A stretch of 64,000 bases of DNA. It comes from Cellulosimicrobium cellulans. Lineage in GTDB: Bacteria; Actinomycetota; Actinomycetes; Actinomycetales; Cellulomonadaceae. This document shows, piece by piece, positions 1 through 9,623 of the stretch. The translations under genes were made by a program, and so were the position numbers. Position 1 is the stretch's first letter, and each line of letters opens with the position of its first letter. The notes beneath the pieces are model-generated. The model made no database searches. It saw nothing but the letters and a program-made list of their open reading frames with translations, and was not told the origin of the DNA. The stretch covers positions 62,001 to 126,000 of the forward strand of contig NZ_JAMXST010000003.1 in NCBI RefSeq assembly GCF_024124905.1. The letters run 5' to 3'.

Positions 1-3000
1 GTCCACCGTGGCGTCGGAGACGTTCACCGCGCGGACCGCGACGTACGGCTTGCCGGCCAGGCAGCGCGGGCTGAGCGTGACCTCGACGAGCTCGACGTCC
101 GCCGGCTCCTCCAGGGCGTCGATCGCGCCCTGGAGCGCGAGGCGCGCGTCGCGCAGCGCCTCGTCCGACGCCGCGGCGTCGTCCCGGATCTCGGTCGCCG
201 CGGCGAGCGCCGTGCGGAACGCCTGCCACGACTCGGGGCTGTACCCGTCGTCGGTCAGGGCCTCCGCGCTCGTCACGAGGTTCTCGAGCCGACGACGCTC
301 GGCCGGCACGAGCTGGTCGGTCGCCAGCCCGAGACGGCGCGCCCGCTCGTCGACCTGCGCCTGGGCGGCGCCGGCGTCGGCGAGGAGCGACCGCGCGGCG
401 GTGAGCTCGCGCGAGAAGACGCCCGCGTCGATCCGGCCGTACCGCTCGATCTCCGCCTCGAACGCCGCGGCGTCCTCGACCGACGCCGCGAGCGCGGCCG
501 TGTCGGTCGGCGGGACCTCGACCTCGTACGCGTCGGTGAAGAACCGCATGCTGTCGAGGTTCGCGACGTACGGGTGGTCGGCGTACGCCTCGGTGGACAG
601 GCGCACCCACACCTGGTGCTTGCCGCGGACCGTGGTCGGCAGGTCGACGACGGCCGTGCCGTCCGTCGTCCAGCTCGACCCGGTGTTGGCCAGCGGGACG
701 GTGACGAACGGCTCGCCCGGGTTCGCCGGGTCGAACGCGTCGAGGTACACCGACAGCGCGGAGTTCCGCCCGGACCGGTTCGAGTTGTGCACGTAGTGCA
801 CGGAGAGCTGGTCGAGCGCGGCGGAGCCGAGGTCGATCTCGCCGTACGCGAGCCAGTCGCCGTCCGCGGTCCCGCCGATGTTCGTCACCGGCCCGCTCGT
901 CCACGTCGAGCTCTCGTTCTTCAGCCCGCGGCCCGAGTTCGAGGTCCAGGCCTCGGACTCGACGACGACCGACGTCGGGCCGCCCGGCGCGAACGTCAGG
1001 CTGTCGAGGTTCGCGACGTACGGGTGGTCGGCGTACGCCTCGGTCGACAGGCGCACGAACACCTCGTGCGTCCCCTGCACCGTCTGCGGCAGGACGACGG
1101 TCGCCGTCCCGTCCGAGGTCCAGCTCGACCCGGTCGTCGGCAGCGGCACGGTGACGAACGGCTCGCCCGGGTTCGCCGGGTCGAACGCGTCGAGGTACAC
1201 CGACAGCGCCGAGTTGTTCCCCGACCGGTTCGAGTTGTGCACGTAGTGGACCGACAGCTCGCCGAGCGGGAGCTCACCGAGGTCGACCGGCCCGTAGGCG
1301 ATCCAGTCGCCGTCCGCGGTGCCGCCGACGTTCGTCACCGGCCCGCTCGTCCACGTCGAGGACTCCTTCTTGAGCCCGCGACCGGAGTTCGCGGTCCAGT
1401 CCTCGGCCTCGATCGTCACGGTCGGCGACTCGCCCGGCTGGCCGGGGGCCGTCGGGTCCTCGGCGCTGAAGCGGAACCAGTCGAAGTTGCCGACCCAGTT
1501 CCGCCCCGACGGGGCGAGCAGCTCGAACGTGACGGCCTTCGCGTCCACGAGCGCCTGGACGTCGCCGAGCTCCGCCGTCACCTCGGTGTACTTGCCCCAG
1601 CCGCTGGTGCCCTTCAGGTCCACGGTCGCGACCACGGGGCCGTTCACGTCGCCGGCGTGCACGCGCACGGTGCTGGGCGTGTCCGTCGGGGCGAAGCTCG
1701 TGTCGTACCGGACCGTGAGGAAGCGCGGCGGCGTGTCCCCGGCCGCGGTCTCGAAGGTCATGTCGCGGTACTGCACCCACGACCCGGAGCGCACGCCGCC
1801 GAGGTTGCCCGACGAGCTGTTCGCCTCGTTCTTCAGCTCGCCGCCCGACCACTCCTCGGACTGCTCGGCCTCGAGCGTGCGGTAGCCGCCGCCCGTGAGG
1901 TCGAGCGCGTCGATCGCCGCGCCGAGCCGGTCGGCCGCGAACCGCAGCGCGATGCTCGTCGCCGCCTCGTCCGCGAGGGCGTCCTGCGCCTGGGTCAGCG
2001 CGGTGGAGAACCGGTCGAACGTCACCGAGGAGTAGTTCCCGTGCCGCACGAGCACGGCGTCGTCGACGAGCCCGGCGAGCACGTCGCGCTCGGCGGACGC
2101 CACGGACAGGCGCAGCGGGGAGAGCACCGAGACGCCCTGTCCGCGCAGCGACGACGCGGCGACGCCGTCGGCGAGCGCACCGTCGCCCAGGTGGACGTAG
2201 AAGCGCGCGTCGGCGGACGCCGTCCCCGTCAGGGAGACCGTGAGCGCGGTCGGCGACGCGACCGTCACGGCCGCCGTGACGCCGTCGGGCAGCCCGACGA
2301 CGTTCGCCGCCCCGCCCGCGACGAGGTCCGTGCCGGCGGGCGCGGCGAACCGCGCGCCGTCGAGCGTGAGCGTCACGGTCGCGTCGAGCGCGCTGCCGTC
2401 GCCGGTCTGCACGGTCGTGGGGTCCGCGCTGACGCGCGGTCCCTCGGCGGGCTCGTCGGTGGCGGTGCTCATCGAGAACGCGGGCTCGGTGTCCGTGCCC
2501 CAGTCGCTCGGCTGCTCGCCCATGCGGAACGCGAGGTCCGCGCCCCCGATCACGGTCGCGTAGTCGACCCACGTGTTGCCGAACGGTGCGCCGTCGAGCG
2601 TCGCGGACTGGACGTAGAACGCGTCCTCGGAGACGCCGTCGGCCGTGACCGTGAAGGCGCTGCCGTCGTCGTAGGTGATGGTCGTGGAGTCGAAGAACGG
2701 CGAACCGATCTGGAACTCGTCCGACCCGGCGGTCACCGGGAACAGGCCGACGGCCGCGGCGACGAACATCGTCGACATCGTGCCGGCGTCGTTGTCCATC
2801 GTGGGGAGCATCCCGCGCGGGTCGAGCTGGTAGACCTTCGTCTTCACGGGCGGCGTGAACTCCCCGCCGCCGCTCGGGACCGCGCTGGAGGAACCGGTCG
2901 CGATGTACCTGTTCCAGGTCTCCTTCGTGTAGATCGCGCGCGCCCACTTCTGCGTGAGGCTCGGCTCGCCCGTGTAGTTGAAGAGGTACGGCGCCTGCAG

Positions 3001-4953
3001 GTCGATCTCGTTGGCGTTCGAGTGGAGCATGGCCTTGCCGTCGTCCGGTGCGTGCTCGCCGAACATGTGGCGCATCGCGAGGCGCGCCGCCTCGGGGCCG
3101 CCCATCGCCTCGACGAGCGCGTCCATGTCGTACGCGTCGTACCAGTGGTACTGCCAGAGCGTGCCCTGGTAGAGGCTCGCGGCCTCGAACTTCGCGTAGT
3201 CGGCGCTCTGCCACGAGCCGTCGGCGGCGCGCGGGGTGAGGAGGCCGACCTGCGTGCCGTCGGCCGCGGTCCACGCGCCCGGCTTGGTGAGCTTCTCGAT
3301 CGGCCACGACGCCTGCTCGCGCATCGTCTGCGCCTCGTCCGTCAGGCCGAGCTCGTCCGCGATCACGGAGAGGCCGTACTGGTCGTAGCCGCGCTGCACC
3401 GACGCGCCGGGGTTGCCCGCCACGTACCCGCGCTGGAGCTCGTCCGCGCTGTACTGCCCGGCGAGCCGCTCGAGCGCCGGGTACGCCTCGTCGAGGCGGT
3501 CGAACCCGTCGAAGCCCTTGGCGATCGCGTCCGCGACCACGACGGACGACCGCTCCCAGCGGACCGTCGGGACCGAGTGCACGAACCCGCCGAGGCCGCT
3601 GCCCGTGCCGGTCGCCTCGGCGTCCGCGAACAGGTAGACGAGCGACTGCACCATGTCGCGGTACAGCGCCGGGTCGATGTAGGCGATGACGGAGAACTTG
3701 CGGAAGTCGTCCCACGTGGCCCACGAGTCGTAGTACGTGAAGCCCTGCGCCGCGTGCACCGCGCCGTCGACGCCGCGGTAGGTGCCGGACGTGCTGGTCG
3801 CGTTCATCGGCATCGCGAACATGCGGTACAGGTGCGTGTAGAAGAGCTTCTGGAGCTCGCCCGTCGGGTCGGTCGCCGTCGAGGCGTCGATCGCGACCCG
3901 CCCGAGCGTCGCGTTCCACTCCGCGCGCGTGCGGTCGCGGATCGCGTCGAACGACAGGTCGCCGAGCTCCACCTGCTGGTCGATCCGCGCCTGCTCGACG
4001 CTCACCGGCGACAGCGTGACCTGCAGGCCGACGTCCCCCGCGTCGGCCGGGTCGAACGTGAGGATCGCGCCCGTGTCGACGCCGTCCTGGGACGTCGCGT
4101 CGACGAGCTTGTCGTCGTCGCCCCACGTCTGCACCGTCGCGGGCTGCAGCGTGCGCGCGGTGTAGTAGAGCGTGTAGGCGGCGTTGTAGAAGTAGCCCGT
4201 GACCTGGCCGGACAGCTCGACGGTGCCGTCGGCGCGCGTCTCGACCTGCACCGAGGACGAGCGGCGGCTCGTGTTGTTCGTCTCGAGGTCGACGACGAGG
4301 CTCGGCGTCGAGCCCTCGGGGAACGCGTAGCGGTGCACGCCCGAGCGCGTGGTCGCCGCGACCTCGGCCTCGATCGTGCCCGGCGCGGCCGCGATGGCGC
4401 CGTCCTTGCCCGCGACGTTGCCGAGCCCGACGGAGTAGAAGCCCGGGCCGGCCTGCTCGTCGTCGTGCGAGAAGGTGTGCGCGTACGTGCCCGTGCCCGG
4501 CCGCGCGGTGTACGACCCGGAGGTCGGGACCACGAGGATGTCACCGCCGCCGCCGGAGCCCCCCACCCCGTCGAGGTTGGTGTGCGTGAAGCCCGAGATC
4601 TTGGACTGCGCGTAGTCGTAGCCGGTGTTGTTGCGCCCCGGCGTCGTGCGCGGGTTCACCTTGGCCAGGCCGTTGGGCGCCTGCGCGGCGGGCATGTCGT
4701 TGCCGTAGTCGCCCTCGGTGCCGACGAACACGTCGACGAGCGACGCGAGGTCGCTCTCGGCGGCGGGCACCACGGGGGCCGCGACCGCGGCAGCGGGCGG
4801 CAGGACGCCGACGGCGAGCGCGGCGGCGAGCGCCCCGGCGAGGGCTCCGCCGGGCCGGCTGCGGCGGCCTCGTCGGGGGTGGGGGTCGGACGTCGGGCTG
4901 GCCCCGCGTCGTCCGACAGCGCTGTCAAGACGCGCGGCAGATGGTCTGGCCAC
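1..4953 (-). CDS. Secreted GH92 alpha-mannosidase with FIVAR and CBM6-like modules (C-terminus beyond window)
   Basis: Family GH92 enzymes are calcium-dependent exo-alpha-mannosidases; this one is probably exported and acts on mannan or N-glycans. The GTG start at 4953 follows AAGGAGA at a good distance. Residues 1-60 form a long signal peptide (arginine-rich, then an alanine/valine core). The catalytic part spans about residues 60-830, with FVGTEGDYGNDMP near the start, GFTHTNLDG, ANEIDLQAPY and PTMDNDAG, matching the conserved GH92 blocks that carry the catalytic acid and base. Then follow an Ig-like stretch, a FIVAR-like helical segment, one CBM6-like module (about 1020-1170), two nearly identical CBM6-like modules (about 1170-1470), two FIVAR-like segments, and the start of a C-terminal module (SPRCLAGKPYVAVRAVNV) that recurs in two other proteins here. 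1651 codons are visible and the stop lies outside the window. Substrate linkage cannot be read from sequence. Confidence 0.93.
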   Translation of the reverse strand, partial: MARPSAARLDSAVGRRGASPTSDPHPRRGRRSRPGGALAGALAAALAVGVLPPAAAVAAPVVPAAESDLASLVDVFVGTEGDYGNDMPAAQAPNGLAKVNPRTTPGRNNTGYDYAQSKISGFTHTNLDGVGGSGGGGDILVVPTSGSYTARPGTGTYAHTFSHDDEQAGPGFYSVGLGNVAGKDGAIAAAPGTIEAEVAATTRSGVHRYAFPEGSTPSLVVDLETNNTSRRSSSVQVETRADGTVELSGQVTGYFYNAAYTLYYTARTLQPATVQTWGDDDKLVDATSQDGVDTGAILTFDPADAGDVGLQVTLSPVSVEQARIDQQVELGDLSFDAIRDRTRAEWNATLGRVAIDASTATDPTGELQKLFYTHLYRMFAMPMNATSTSGTYRGVDGAVHAAQGFTYYDSWATWDDFRKFSVIAYIDPALYRDMVQSLVYLFADAEATGTGSGLGGFVHSVPTVRWERSSVVVADAIAKGFDGFDRLDEAYPALERLAGQYSADELQRGYVAGNPGASVQRGYDQYGLSVIADELGLTDEAQTMREQASWPIEKLTKPGAWTAADGTQVGLLTPRAADGSWQSADYAKFEAASLYQGTLWQYHWYDAYDMDALVEAMGGPEAARLAMRHMFGEHAPDDGKAMLHSNANEIDLQAPYLFNYTGEPSLTQKWARAIYTKETWNRYIATGSSSAVPSGGGEFTPPVKTKVYQLDPRGMLPTMDNDAGTMSTMFVAAAVGLFPVTAGSDEFQIGSPFFDSTTITYDDGSAFTVTADGVSEDAFYVQSATLDGAPFGNTWVDYATVIGGADLAFRMGEQPSDWGTDTEPAFSMSTATDEPAEGPRVSADPTTVQTGDGSALDATVTLTLDGARFAAPAGTDLVAGGAANVVGLPDGVTAAVTVASPTALTVSLTGTASADARFYVHLGDGALADGVAASSLRGQGVSVLSPLRLSVASAERDVLAGLVDDAVLVRHGNYSSVTFDRFSTALTQAQDALADEAATSIALRFAADRLGAAIDALDLTGGGYRTLEAEQSEEWSGGELKNEANSSSGNLGGVRSGSWVQYRDMTFETAAGDTPPRFLTVRYDTSFAPTDTPSTVRVHAGDVNGPVVATVDLKGTSGWGKYTEVTAELGDVQALVDAKAVTFELLAPSGRNWVGNFDWFRFSAEDPTAPGQPGESPTVTIEAEDWTANSGRGLKKESSTWTSGPVTNVGGTADGDWIAYGPVDLGELPLGELSVHYVHNSNRSGNNSALSVYLDAFDPANPGEPFVTVPLPTTGSSWTSDGTATVVLPQTVQGTHEVFVRLSTEAYADHPYVANLDSLTFAPGGPTSVVVESEAWTSNSGRGLKNESSTWTSGPVTNIGGTADGDWLAYGEIDLGSAALDQLSVHYVHNSNRSGRNSALSVYLDAFDPANPGEPFVTVPLANTGSSWTTDGTAVVDLPTTVRGKHQVWVRLSTEAYADHPYVANLDSMRFFTDAYEVEVPPTDTAALAASVEDAAAFEAEIERYGRIDAGVFSRELTAARSLLADAGAAQAQVDERARRLGLATDQLVPAERRRLENLVTSAEALTDDGYSPESWQAFRTALAAATEIRDDAAASDEALRDARLALQGAIDALEEPADVELVEVTLSPRCLAGKPYVAVRAVNVSDATVD
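541..1440 (-). repeat. Two tandem 450-bp repeats encoding CBM6-like modules
   Basis: Within the GH92 gene, two adjacent units about 450 bp apart are almost identical. Both encode DGDW(I/L)AYG, VHYVHNSNRSG, YLDAFDPANPGEPFVTVPL and LSTEAYADHPYVANLDS. Matching DNA blocks begin at 551 and 1001, and at 701 and 1151. The near identity at DNA level suggests recent duplication or gene conversion. Confidence 0.85.
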
Positions 4954-5084
4954 GAGAGTTCTCCTTGGGGGGGTCGTGCCGAGGCTGCTCCGCCTCGCCG
5001 CCCTCACGGTACGTGTCGTCCCCGCCGACCTCAAGACCCCGCCCCCGAAGTTCACCTGCCCGACGGACGGTCGTCCCCGCGGCG

Positions 5085-7097
5085 CTACCCGCCGCCCGGG
5101 CGCCCGCTCGCACCGTCCGCGACCGGGCCGAGACGGTCGAGCCACGCCCGGACCGGGCCGAGCGACACGAGCCCCGACCCGGCTCCCGCGAGCTCGTCCG
5201 GGGTGCGCGCGAGCGCGTCCCGCGCACGACGCGCGAGGCGCGCGTCCCCCAGCCGGACAGCGGTCTCGGCCACGAGCGCCCACCGCAGCTCGCGCAGGTG
5301 GTCGGCCGGGGGCTCGGGTGCCACGCGGACCAGGTCGGCGGCGGCCTCGCGGTCGCCGGCGTCGAGCGCGAGCAGCGGCGCGACCCACGGCGCGTACGGT
5401 CCCGCGTCGCCGAGCCCGACGAGCGGGCGGCCGTGGCGAAGCCGCACCGTGAGCAGCGCGAGCGGGAGCAGCCCGTCGCGCACGCCCGGCATGCGCACCC
5501 CGGCCAGCAGGTCGTCGGCGGCCCGGTACGCGCGCGCCGCGGCGTCGGGCGCGGAGGTCTCGGCGTCGCGCATCGCCCGGTACCAGGCCGTGAGCATGGG
5601 GACGACGGGCGACTCGTACCCGGCCGCGACGTCCTCCGCCGCGGCGGCGTGGGCGTCGGCGTCGCCGAACCGCCCGGCCCCCGCGGCGGCCTGCATCCGG
5701 ACGAGGTGCCCGAGGATCGCGAACGTCGGCAGGTCGTGGGCGGCGGCGAGCGCGACGAGCTCGGCGCCGGTCGTCTCCCGCTCGGCGCCCGCGCCCGGAC
5801 GTTGGAACGACTGGAGGAACCGGGCGTTGAGCGCGAGCGCGAGCGTCCCCGGGTCGCCGACGGCGCGCGCGACGCCCACCGCGTCCTGGGCCGCGGCCCA
5901 GGCCCACGCGTCGCGCGTCCCCCGGTGCTCGATCCCGACGACGGCGAGCAGGCGCGCGCGGAGCACCGGGCTCGCCTCGGGGCCTAGGCGGCGCAGCGTG
6001 CGCCGCGCCACGCCGACGAGCGCGGCGGCCGCCTCGGGGTCGTCGCTCCGGGTCCAGACGGCCGGGACGTCGTACGCCGTGACCGTGCGCGCGGTGAGCA
6101 CCGGGTCGCCCGTCGCCTCGGCCGCGAGCGCCGCGGCGACCCGCTGCTGCTGCGCGGTCGCGAGGTGGTCTCCCCCGGCGATCGCGAGCGTGCGCGCGAC
6201 GTCGACCGTGGACCGCAGGTGGGCGCGCGAGGTCGGGGCCGTGACCGCGAGGCGGGCACCCGGCGTCGGGCCGTCGAGCGCCGGCGCCTGGGCGAGCACG
6301 TCGCGCTCGAGCCGCACGAGCTCCGGTCCTGGGTCGAGGCCGAGCTCGTCGGCGAGCCGACGACGCGCCCGGCGCACGACGTCGAGCGCGTCGGACTGGC
6401 GGCCCTCGCGGTACAGCGCGAGCGCGAGCAGCGCCCACGCGTGCTCGCGCCACGGGTGCGCGGCGGCGTGCAGGTCGAGCGCCGCGACCGCCTCGCCCGG
6501 GCGCCCGTCCGCGAGCAGCGCCTCCGCGAGCAGCTCGACGGCCCGCGCGTGCACCTCGGCGAGGTGCCGCCGCTCCGCCCGCACCCACGCGCGGTCCGGC
6601 AGGTCGGCGTACGGCTCCCCGCGCCACGCCGCGACCGCGTCCTGCAGGGCACGCGTGCCCGACGGCGCGTCCCCGACCCCGAGCCCCGGCGTGGCGCCGG
6701 GCGCGGAGGCGGCCGGACCGTGCGTCGTGCGTCCACCGACCGGGGCGACGGCCGACTCCAGCCGCGCCGCGTCGAGCGCACCGTCCGGGAGCCGCAGCGC
6801 GTAGCCGCCGTGCTCGGTGACGAGGACGCGCGGCCGCGTGCGCGGTGCGCGCTCGGGCTCCAGGCGGCGGCGCAGGTCGCCGACGAACGTCGCGAGGGCA
6901 CCGCGCCGGGCGCGGAGCTCGCGCTCGGCGTCGTCGTCCCACAGGTCCGCCGCGAGCCGCTCGAACGACACCGGACGACCGCGCGCGGCCGCCAGCCGCG
7001 CCAGGAGCTCGCGCTGACGCGGCCCGCCCGGGTCGACCTCCGCGCCGTCGCGCAGCAGCCGGACCGGCCCGAGCACCTCGATGCGCAGCTCCACCAC
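5085..7097 (-). CDS. BTAD-domain (SARP/AfsR-type) transcriptional regulator
   Basis: The N-terminus (LRIEVLGPVRLLRDGAEV, then GPRQRELLARLAA) is the OmpR-like winged helix of SARP regulators. A bacterial transcriptional activation domain follows at about residues 130-250 (YADLPDRAWVRAER, HPWREHAWALLALALYREGR, ELGLDPGPELVRLE). The remaining 400 or so residues are alanine-rich helical repeats resembling TPRs, with no P-loop seen, so it lacks the ATPase part of AfsR. The frame stays open far upstream, but the DNA-binding domain begins at the GTG codons at 7097 and 7094, and upstream extension would run into the divergent hydrolase gene. The Shine-Dalgarno is weak, so the exact start is uncertain. 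It may control the divergent gene at 7263. Confidence 0.85.
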   Translation of the reverse strand: MVELRIEVLGPVRLLRDGAEVDPGGPRQRELLARLAAARGRPVSFERLAADLWDDDAERELRARRGALATFVGDLRRRLEPERAPRTRPRVLVTEHGGYALRLPDGALDAARLESAVAPVGGRTTHGPAASAPGATPGLGVGDAPSGTRALQDAVAAWRGEPYADLPDRAWVRAERRHLAEVHARAVELLAEALLADGRPGEAVAALDLHAAAHPWREHAWALLALALYREGRQSDALDVVRRARRRLADELGLDPGPELVRLERDVLAQAPALDGPTPGARLAVTAPTSRAHLRSTVDVARTLAIAGGDHLATAQQQRVAAALAAEATGDPVLTARTVTAYDVPAVWTRSDDPEAAAALVGVARRTLRRLGPEASPVLRARLLAVVGIEHRGTRDAWAWAAAQDAVGVARAVGDPGTLALALNARFLQSFQRPGAGAERETTGAELVALAAAHDLPTFAILGHLVRMQAAAGAGRFGDADAHAAAAEDVAAGYESPVVPMLTAWYRAMRDAETSAPDAAARAYRAADDLLAGVRMPGVRDGLLPLALLTVRLRHGRPLVGLGDAGPYAPWVAPLLALDAGDREAAADLVRVAPEPPADHLRELRWALVAETAVRLGDARLARRARDALARTPDELAGAGSGLVSLGPVRAWLDRLGPVADGASGRPGGG

Positions 7098-7262
7098 CCG
7101 GCCATTCTCGCCGGGCCGTGCCGCGGCGGCGACGAGGGCGGCGTGCGCGCGGCCCGGGCGGCGCGCGGCACTGATCGGACGCTGATCCGCCGCTCCGAGG
7201 ATGGTCGCGAGCCGCCCGGCACGACCTCCGGCGGCCCGAACCACCCGAGAGAGGACCCACCC

Positions 7263-7877
7263 ATGCACATCCCCGGCTTCGAGACCCGCACCGTCGAGGT
7301 CGCGCCCGGCGTCGCGCTGCGCGCGGAGACCGCGGGCGACGGCCCGACCGTCGTCCTGCTGCACGGCTTCCCCCAGACCCGCCACATGTGGCGGCACGTC
7401 GCCCCGGACCTCGCGCGCGACCACCGTGTCGTCGTACCCGACCTGCGCGGCTACGGCGACAGCGCCAAGCCCGCGGCGACCACGCCCGAGGCGATGATCC
7501 GCAACAGCGCCGACGCGTTCTTCGGGTCCTTCCTCGACGCGTGGACCCAGGACCCCGCGGCGATCCCCGCGGACGTCCGCGCGCACTACCTCGCGGCGAG
7601 CCGGGACGCCGTCGACTCGATCGTCGCGGACTACCGCGCGACGGCGACCGTCGACGTCGAGCACGACCAGGCGTCGCTCGACGCCGGGGACCGGCTGGCC
7701 ATGCCGGTCACCGTGGTGCAGCAGGACTGGGGCGCGCAGCTCGGGTACGACGCCGCGGGCGTCTGGCGGCGCTGGGCGCCGGACCTGGAGCACCTCACGA
7801 CGACGGCCGGCCACTTCATGGCCGAGGAGGCCCCGGCCGACGTCGCGGCGGTCGTGCGGGCGCTCGGCCGGCGCTGA
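7263..7877 (+). CDS. Alpha/beta-hydrolase, shortened and lacking the nucleophile elbow
   Basis: The first 75 residues are typical of epoxide hydrolase/haloacetate dehalogenase-like enzymes (VVLLHGFPQTRHMWRHVAP, VVVPDLRGYGDSAKP). The C-terminus carries cap and histidine-loop elements (ADAFFGSFLDAW, ATATVDVEHDQAS, GHFMAEEAP). Relatives are near 290-300 residues; this has 204. Right after GYGDSAKPAATTPEA the sequence jumps to the cap region, so the segment that normally holds the nucleophile elbow (a GHDRG-type motif) is absent. The reading frame is intact, so this looks like an in-frame internal deletion of about 85-90 codons and the protein is probably inactive as a hydrolase. The ATG is preceded by GAGAGG. 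It diverges from the BTAD regulator. Confidence 0.8.
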   Translation: MHIPGFETRTVEVAPGVALRAETAGDGPTVVLLHGFPQTRHMWRHVAPDLARDHRVVVPDLRGYGDSAKPAATTPEAMIRNSADAFFGSFLDAWTQDPAAIPADVRAHYLAASRDAVDSIVADYRATATVDVEHDQASLDAGDRLAMPVTVVQQDWGAQLGYDAAGVWRRWAPDLEHLTTTAGHFMAEEAPADVAAVVRALGRR

Positions 7878-7929
7878 CCGGCCGGCCCCGCGGTCCGTCC
7901 TGCCGCGGACGTCAGCCCCGGGCCCCATC

Positions 7930-7980
7930 CCGAGATCGACCCACCCGTCGTCAGGTCGACCCCCTGAGGGTCGATCTCGG
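7930..7980. terminator. Inverted repeat between convergent genes
   Basis: CCGAGATCGACCC (7930-7942) and GGGTCGATCTCGG (7968-7980) are perfect 13-bp inverted repeats around a 25-bp loop. They lie between the hydrolase and the convergent flavin-reductase-like gene, consistent with a bidirectional terminator, although no T tract follows. Confidence 0.5.
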
Positions 7981-8019
7981 ACGCTCGGGCCGATCTCGCG
8001 CACCTGTCGCGCGTCCGTC

Positions 8020-8685
8020 TCAGCGGTACCAGTCCTCGTCGATCGTCGCGAGGCGCGACGGGTGCGCCTCGGGCCCGAGGCCGTAGAACCGCTGGAAGCT
8101 CATGAGGAGCGGACGCCACCGGTCGGGGTCGACGCGGTGCGCGGTCCCCGGCATGCGGACGCTCTCGTGGACGTGCACCCGCGTCACGCGCACCTCGAAC
8201 GCGACGAGCGACCCGGCGCGGGCGGGATCGTCGCGCCCGAGCGGGTGGGCGTGCACGAGCCGTGCCTCGACCGCGACGGGGCACTGCGCGGCGCGCGGCG
8301 GCGCGACCGTGTCCGACGCGACGGGCGTCAGCCCCGCGCGCGCGAACTTGTCCGGCTCGTAGCGGTACCCGACGGACGCCTTGCGCTCCGGGACCGGGTC
8401 CCGCCCGGTCGTCAGGGCGAGGCGGTCGACGGCGTCGACCTCGGCCGTCGAGGGCAGGTTCACGACGACCTCGCGCGTCGCGAGGAGGTTCAACGCCGTC
8501 TGCGAGCGTGCGCCGAGGCCGAGCACCGCCGTCCGGCCCAGCCAGAACACCGACGACATCGGGGCGAGGTTGACGCGGCCGTCGGTGCTCACCGTGCTGA
8601 GCAGCGCGACCGGCGTGCCGAAGTACAGGATCCCCGGGTCGATCACGACGTGCGCCGGGGCGGGGCGGGTCGAGGTGGTGGTCAC
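8020..8685 (-). CDS. Flavin reductase-like (FMN-binding split barrel) protein
   Basis: The 221-residue protein begins from GTG at 8685. The N-terminal half has the split-barrel pattern of flavin reductase/flavoprotein families: a strand ending in GTPVALLSTVSTDGRVNLAPMSS, then VLGLGARSQTALNLLATREVVVNLPS, the usual arrangement around bound FMN. A later segment (PVAVEARLVHAH, LVAFEVRVTRVHVHESV) completes the barrel. Substrate and partner oxygenase cannot be inferred, and no oxygenase gene is adjacent. It stands alone between a convergent hydrolase and a downstream-facing ANTAR gene. Confidence 0.8.
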   Translation of the reverse strand: MTTTSTRPAPAHVVIDPGILYFGTPVALLSTVSTDGRVNLAPMSSVFWLGRTAVLGLGARSQTALNLLATREVVVNLPSTAEVDAVDRLALTTGRDPVPERKASVGYRYEPDKFARAGLTPVASDTVAPPRAAQCPVAVEARLVHAHPLGRDDPARAGSLVAFEVRVTRVHVHESVRMPGTAHRVDPDRWRPLLMSFQRFYGLGPEAHPSRLATIDEDWYR

Positions 8686-8760
8686 GGACCCAGCCTCGCC
8701 GCGCGCGGACGCGACGTCTGGCGGCCGTCGGACGTCGCGTCCGGGGCGCGACGGCGGCGC

Positions 8761-9390
8761 CTACGACAACAGCACGGCGACCCGGTCGGCGCGGTCGTCG
8801 TCGGGCCGCGTGCCCTCCTCGACGACCTGCCGCGCGAGCTCGCGCAGACGGACGTTGCGCTCGTTCGACGCGCGCCTGAGGAGCGCGAACGCCTGCTCGG
8901 GCCGGACCCCGAGCGTCGCGGCCACGACCCCCTTCGCCTGCTCGATCGGGCCCCGGCTGTCGGCCGCGGCCGTGATATCCCGCTGCGCCTGGCGTCCGGC
9001 CTGCGCACGGACCGGTCGCGTCACGTCGACGAAGTACCCGAGCAGCTCGACGACCCGCCCCGTGTCGCGGTCGCGCCGCCCCTGGCCGACGACGACGAGG
9101 ACGCGCTCCCTGCCGCGCGCGTCCATGATGCGGTGCAGGCTCGAGAAGGGTGCGCCGTCCCGCCGTGCGCGCTCCAGCACGTCCCGGACGCGCTCACGGT
9201 CGTCGGGGTGCTTGTGGGCCAGCACGAGCGACGTCGTCGGCACGACGTCGCCCGGCTCGAAGCCGTGCAGGCGGTACGTCTCGGCCGACCACCACCAGGT
9301 GTCGGTCGCGAGGTCGACCCGGTACTGCCCCAGGGTCGTGTCGTCGGCGAGGGACAGCGGGTGCAGCGTGGCGTGATCCTCCAGGGACAT
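8761..9390 (-). CDS. PAS-ANTAR RNA-binding antitermination regulator
   Basis: Residues 20-125 form a PAS fold (LGQYRVDLATDTWWWSAETYRLHGF, then ERVLVVVGQGRRDRDTGRVVELLGYFVDVT). The C-terminal 60 residues are an ANTAR domain (GPIEQAKGVVAATLGV, then AFALLRRASNERNVRLRELA). ANTAR domains bind paired RNA hairpins to prevent transcription termination. The ATG at 9390 follows GGAGA. It is divergent from three further ANTAR genes, separated by 233 bp that should contain both promoters. Confidence 0.88.
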   Translation of the reverse strand: MSLEDHATLHPLSLADDTTLGQYRVDLATDTWWWSAETYRLHGFEPGDVVPTTSLVLAHKHPDDRERVRDVLERARRDGAPFSSLHRIMDARGRERVLVVVGQGRRDRDTGRVVELLGYFVDVTRPVRAQAGRQAQRDITAAADSRGPIEQAKGVVAATLGVRPEQAFALLRRASNERNVRLRELARQVVEEGTRPDDDRADRVAVLLS

Positions 9391-9623
9391 GGGTCGTCTC
9401 CGTCGTGGTTCAGCGGGTCGTGAGCCAGGTCCAGACTCAAGACCCGGACTGTAGTCCGACGCGGCGCTTCTGCAACCGCCGCAGCCCGCGCAACGAACCG
9501 CGCGCACCGGCGTACGGTGGAACGAGGATGGCCTCCAGGAGACGCGGGCTCCCGACAGACCTCGGTGCTCCACCGTGCGACGGTTACCCGCCCCTGTGCC
9601 GGCCGCCGGACGGGAAGCGGGCC

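Noticed and set aside
1274-4126. A 950-codon minus-strand frame overlapping the GH92 gene in another register
   Set aside because: It is an Arg/Gly-rich shadow of the GH92 frame with no domain or start signal.
574-6804. A plus-strand frame open for more than 2000 codons opposite the GH92 and BTAD genes
   Set aside because: Its Arg/Ala/Val-rich composition is what antisense frames of GC-rich genes give, while the minus strand holds clear GH92 and BTAD motifs.
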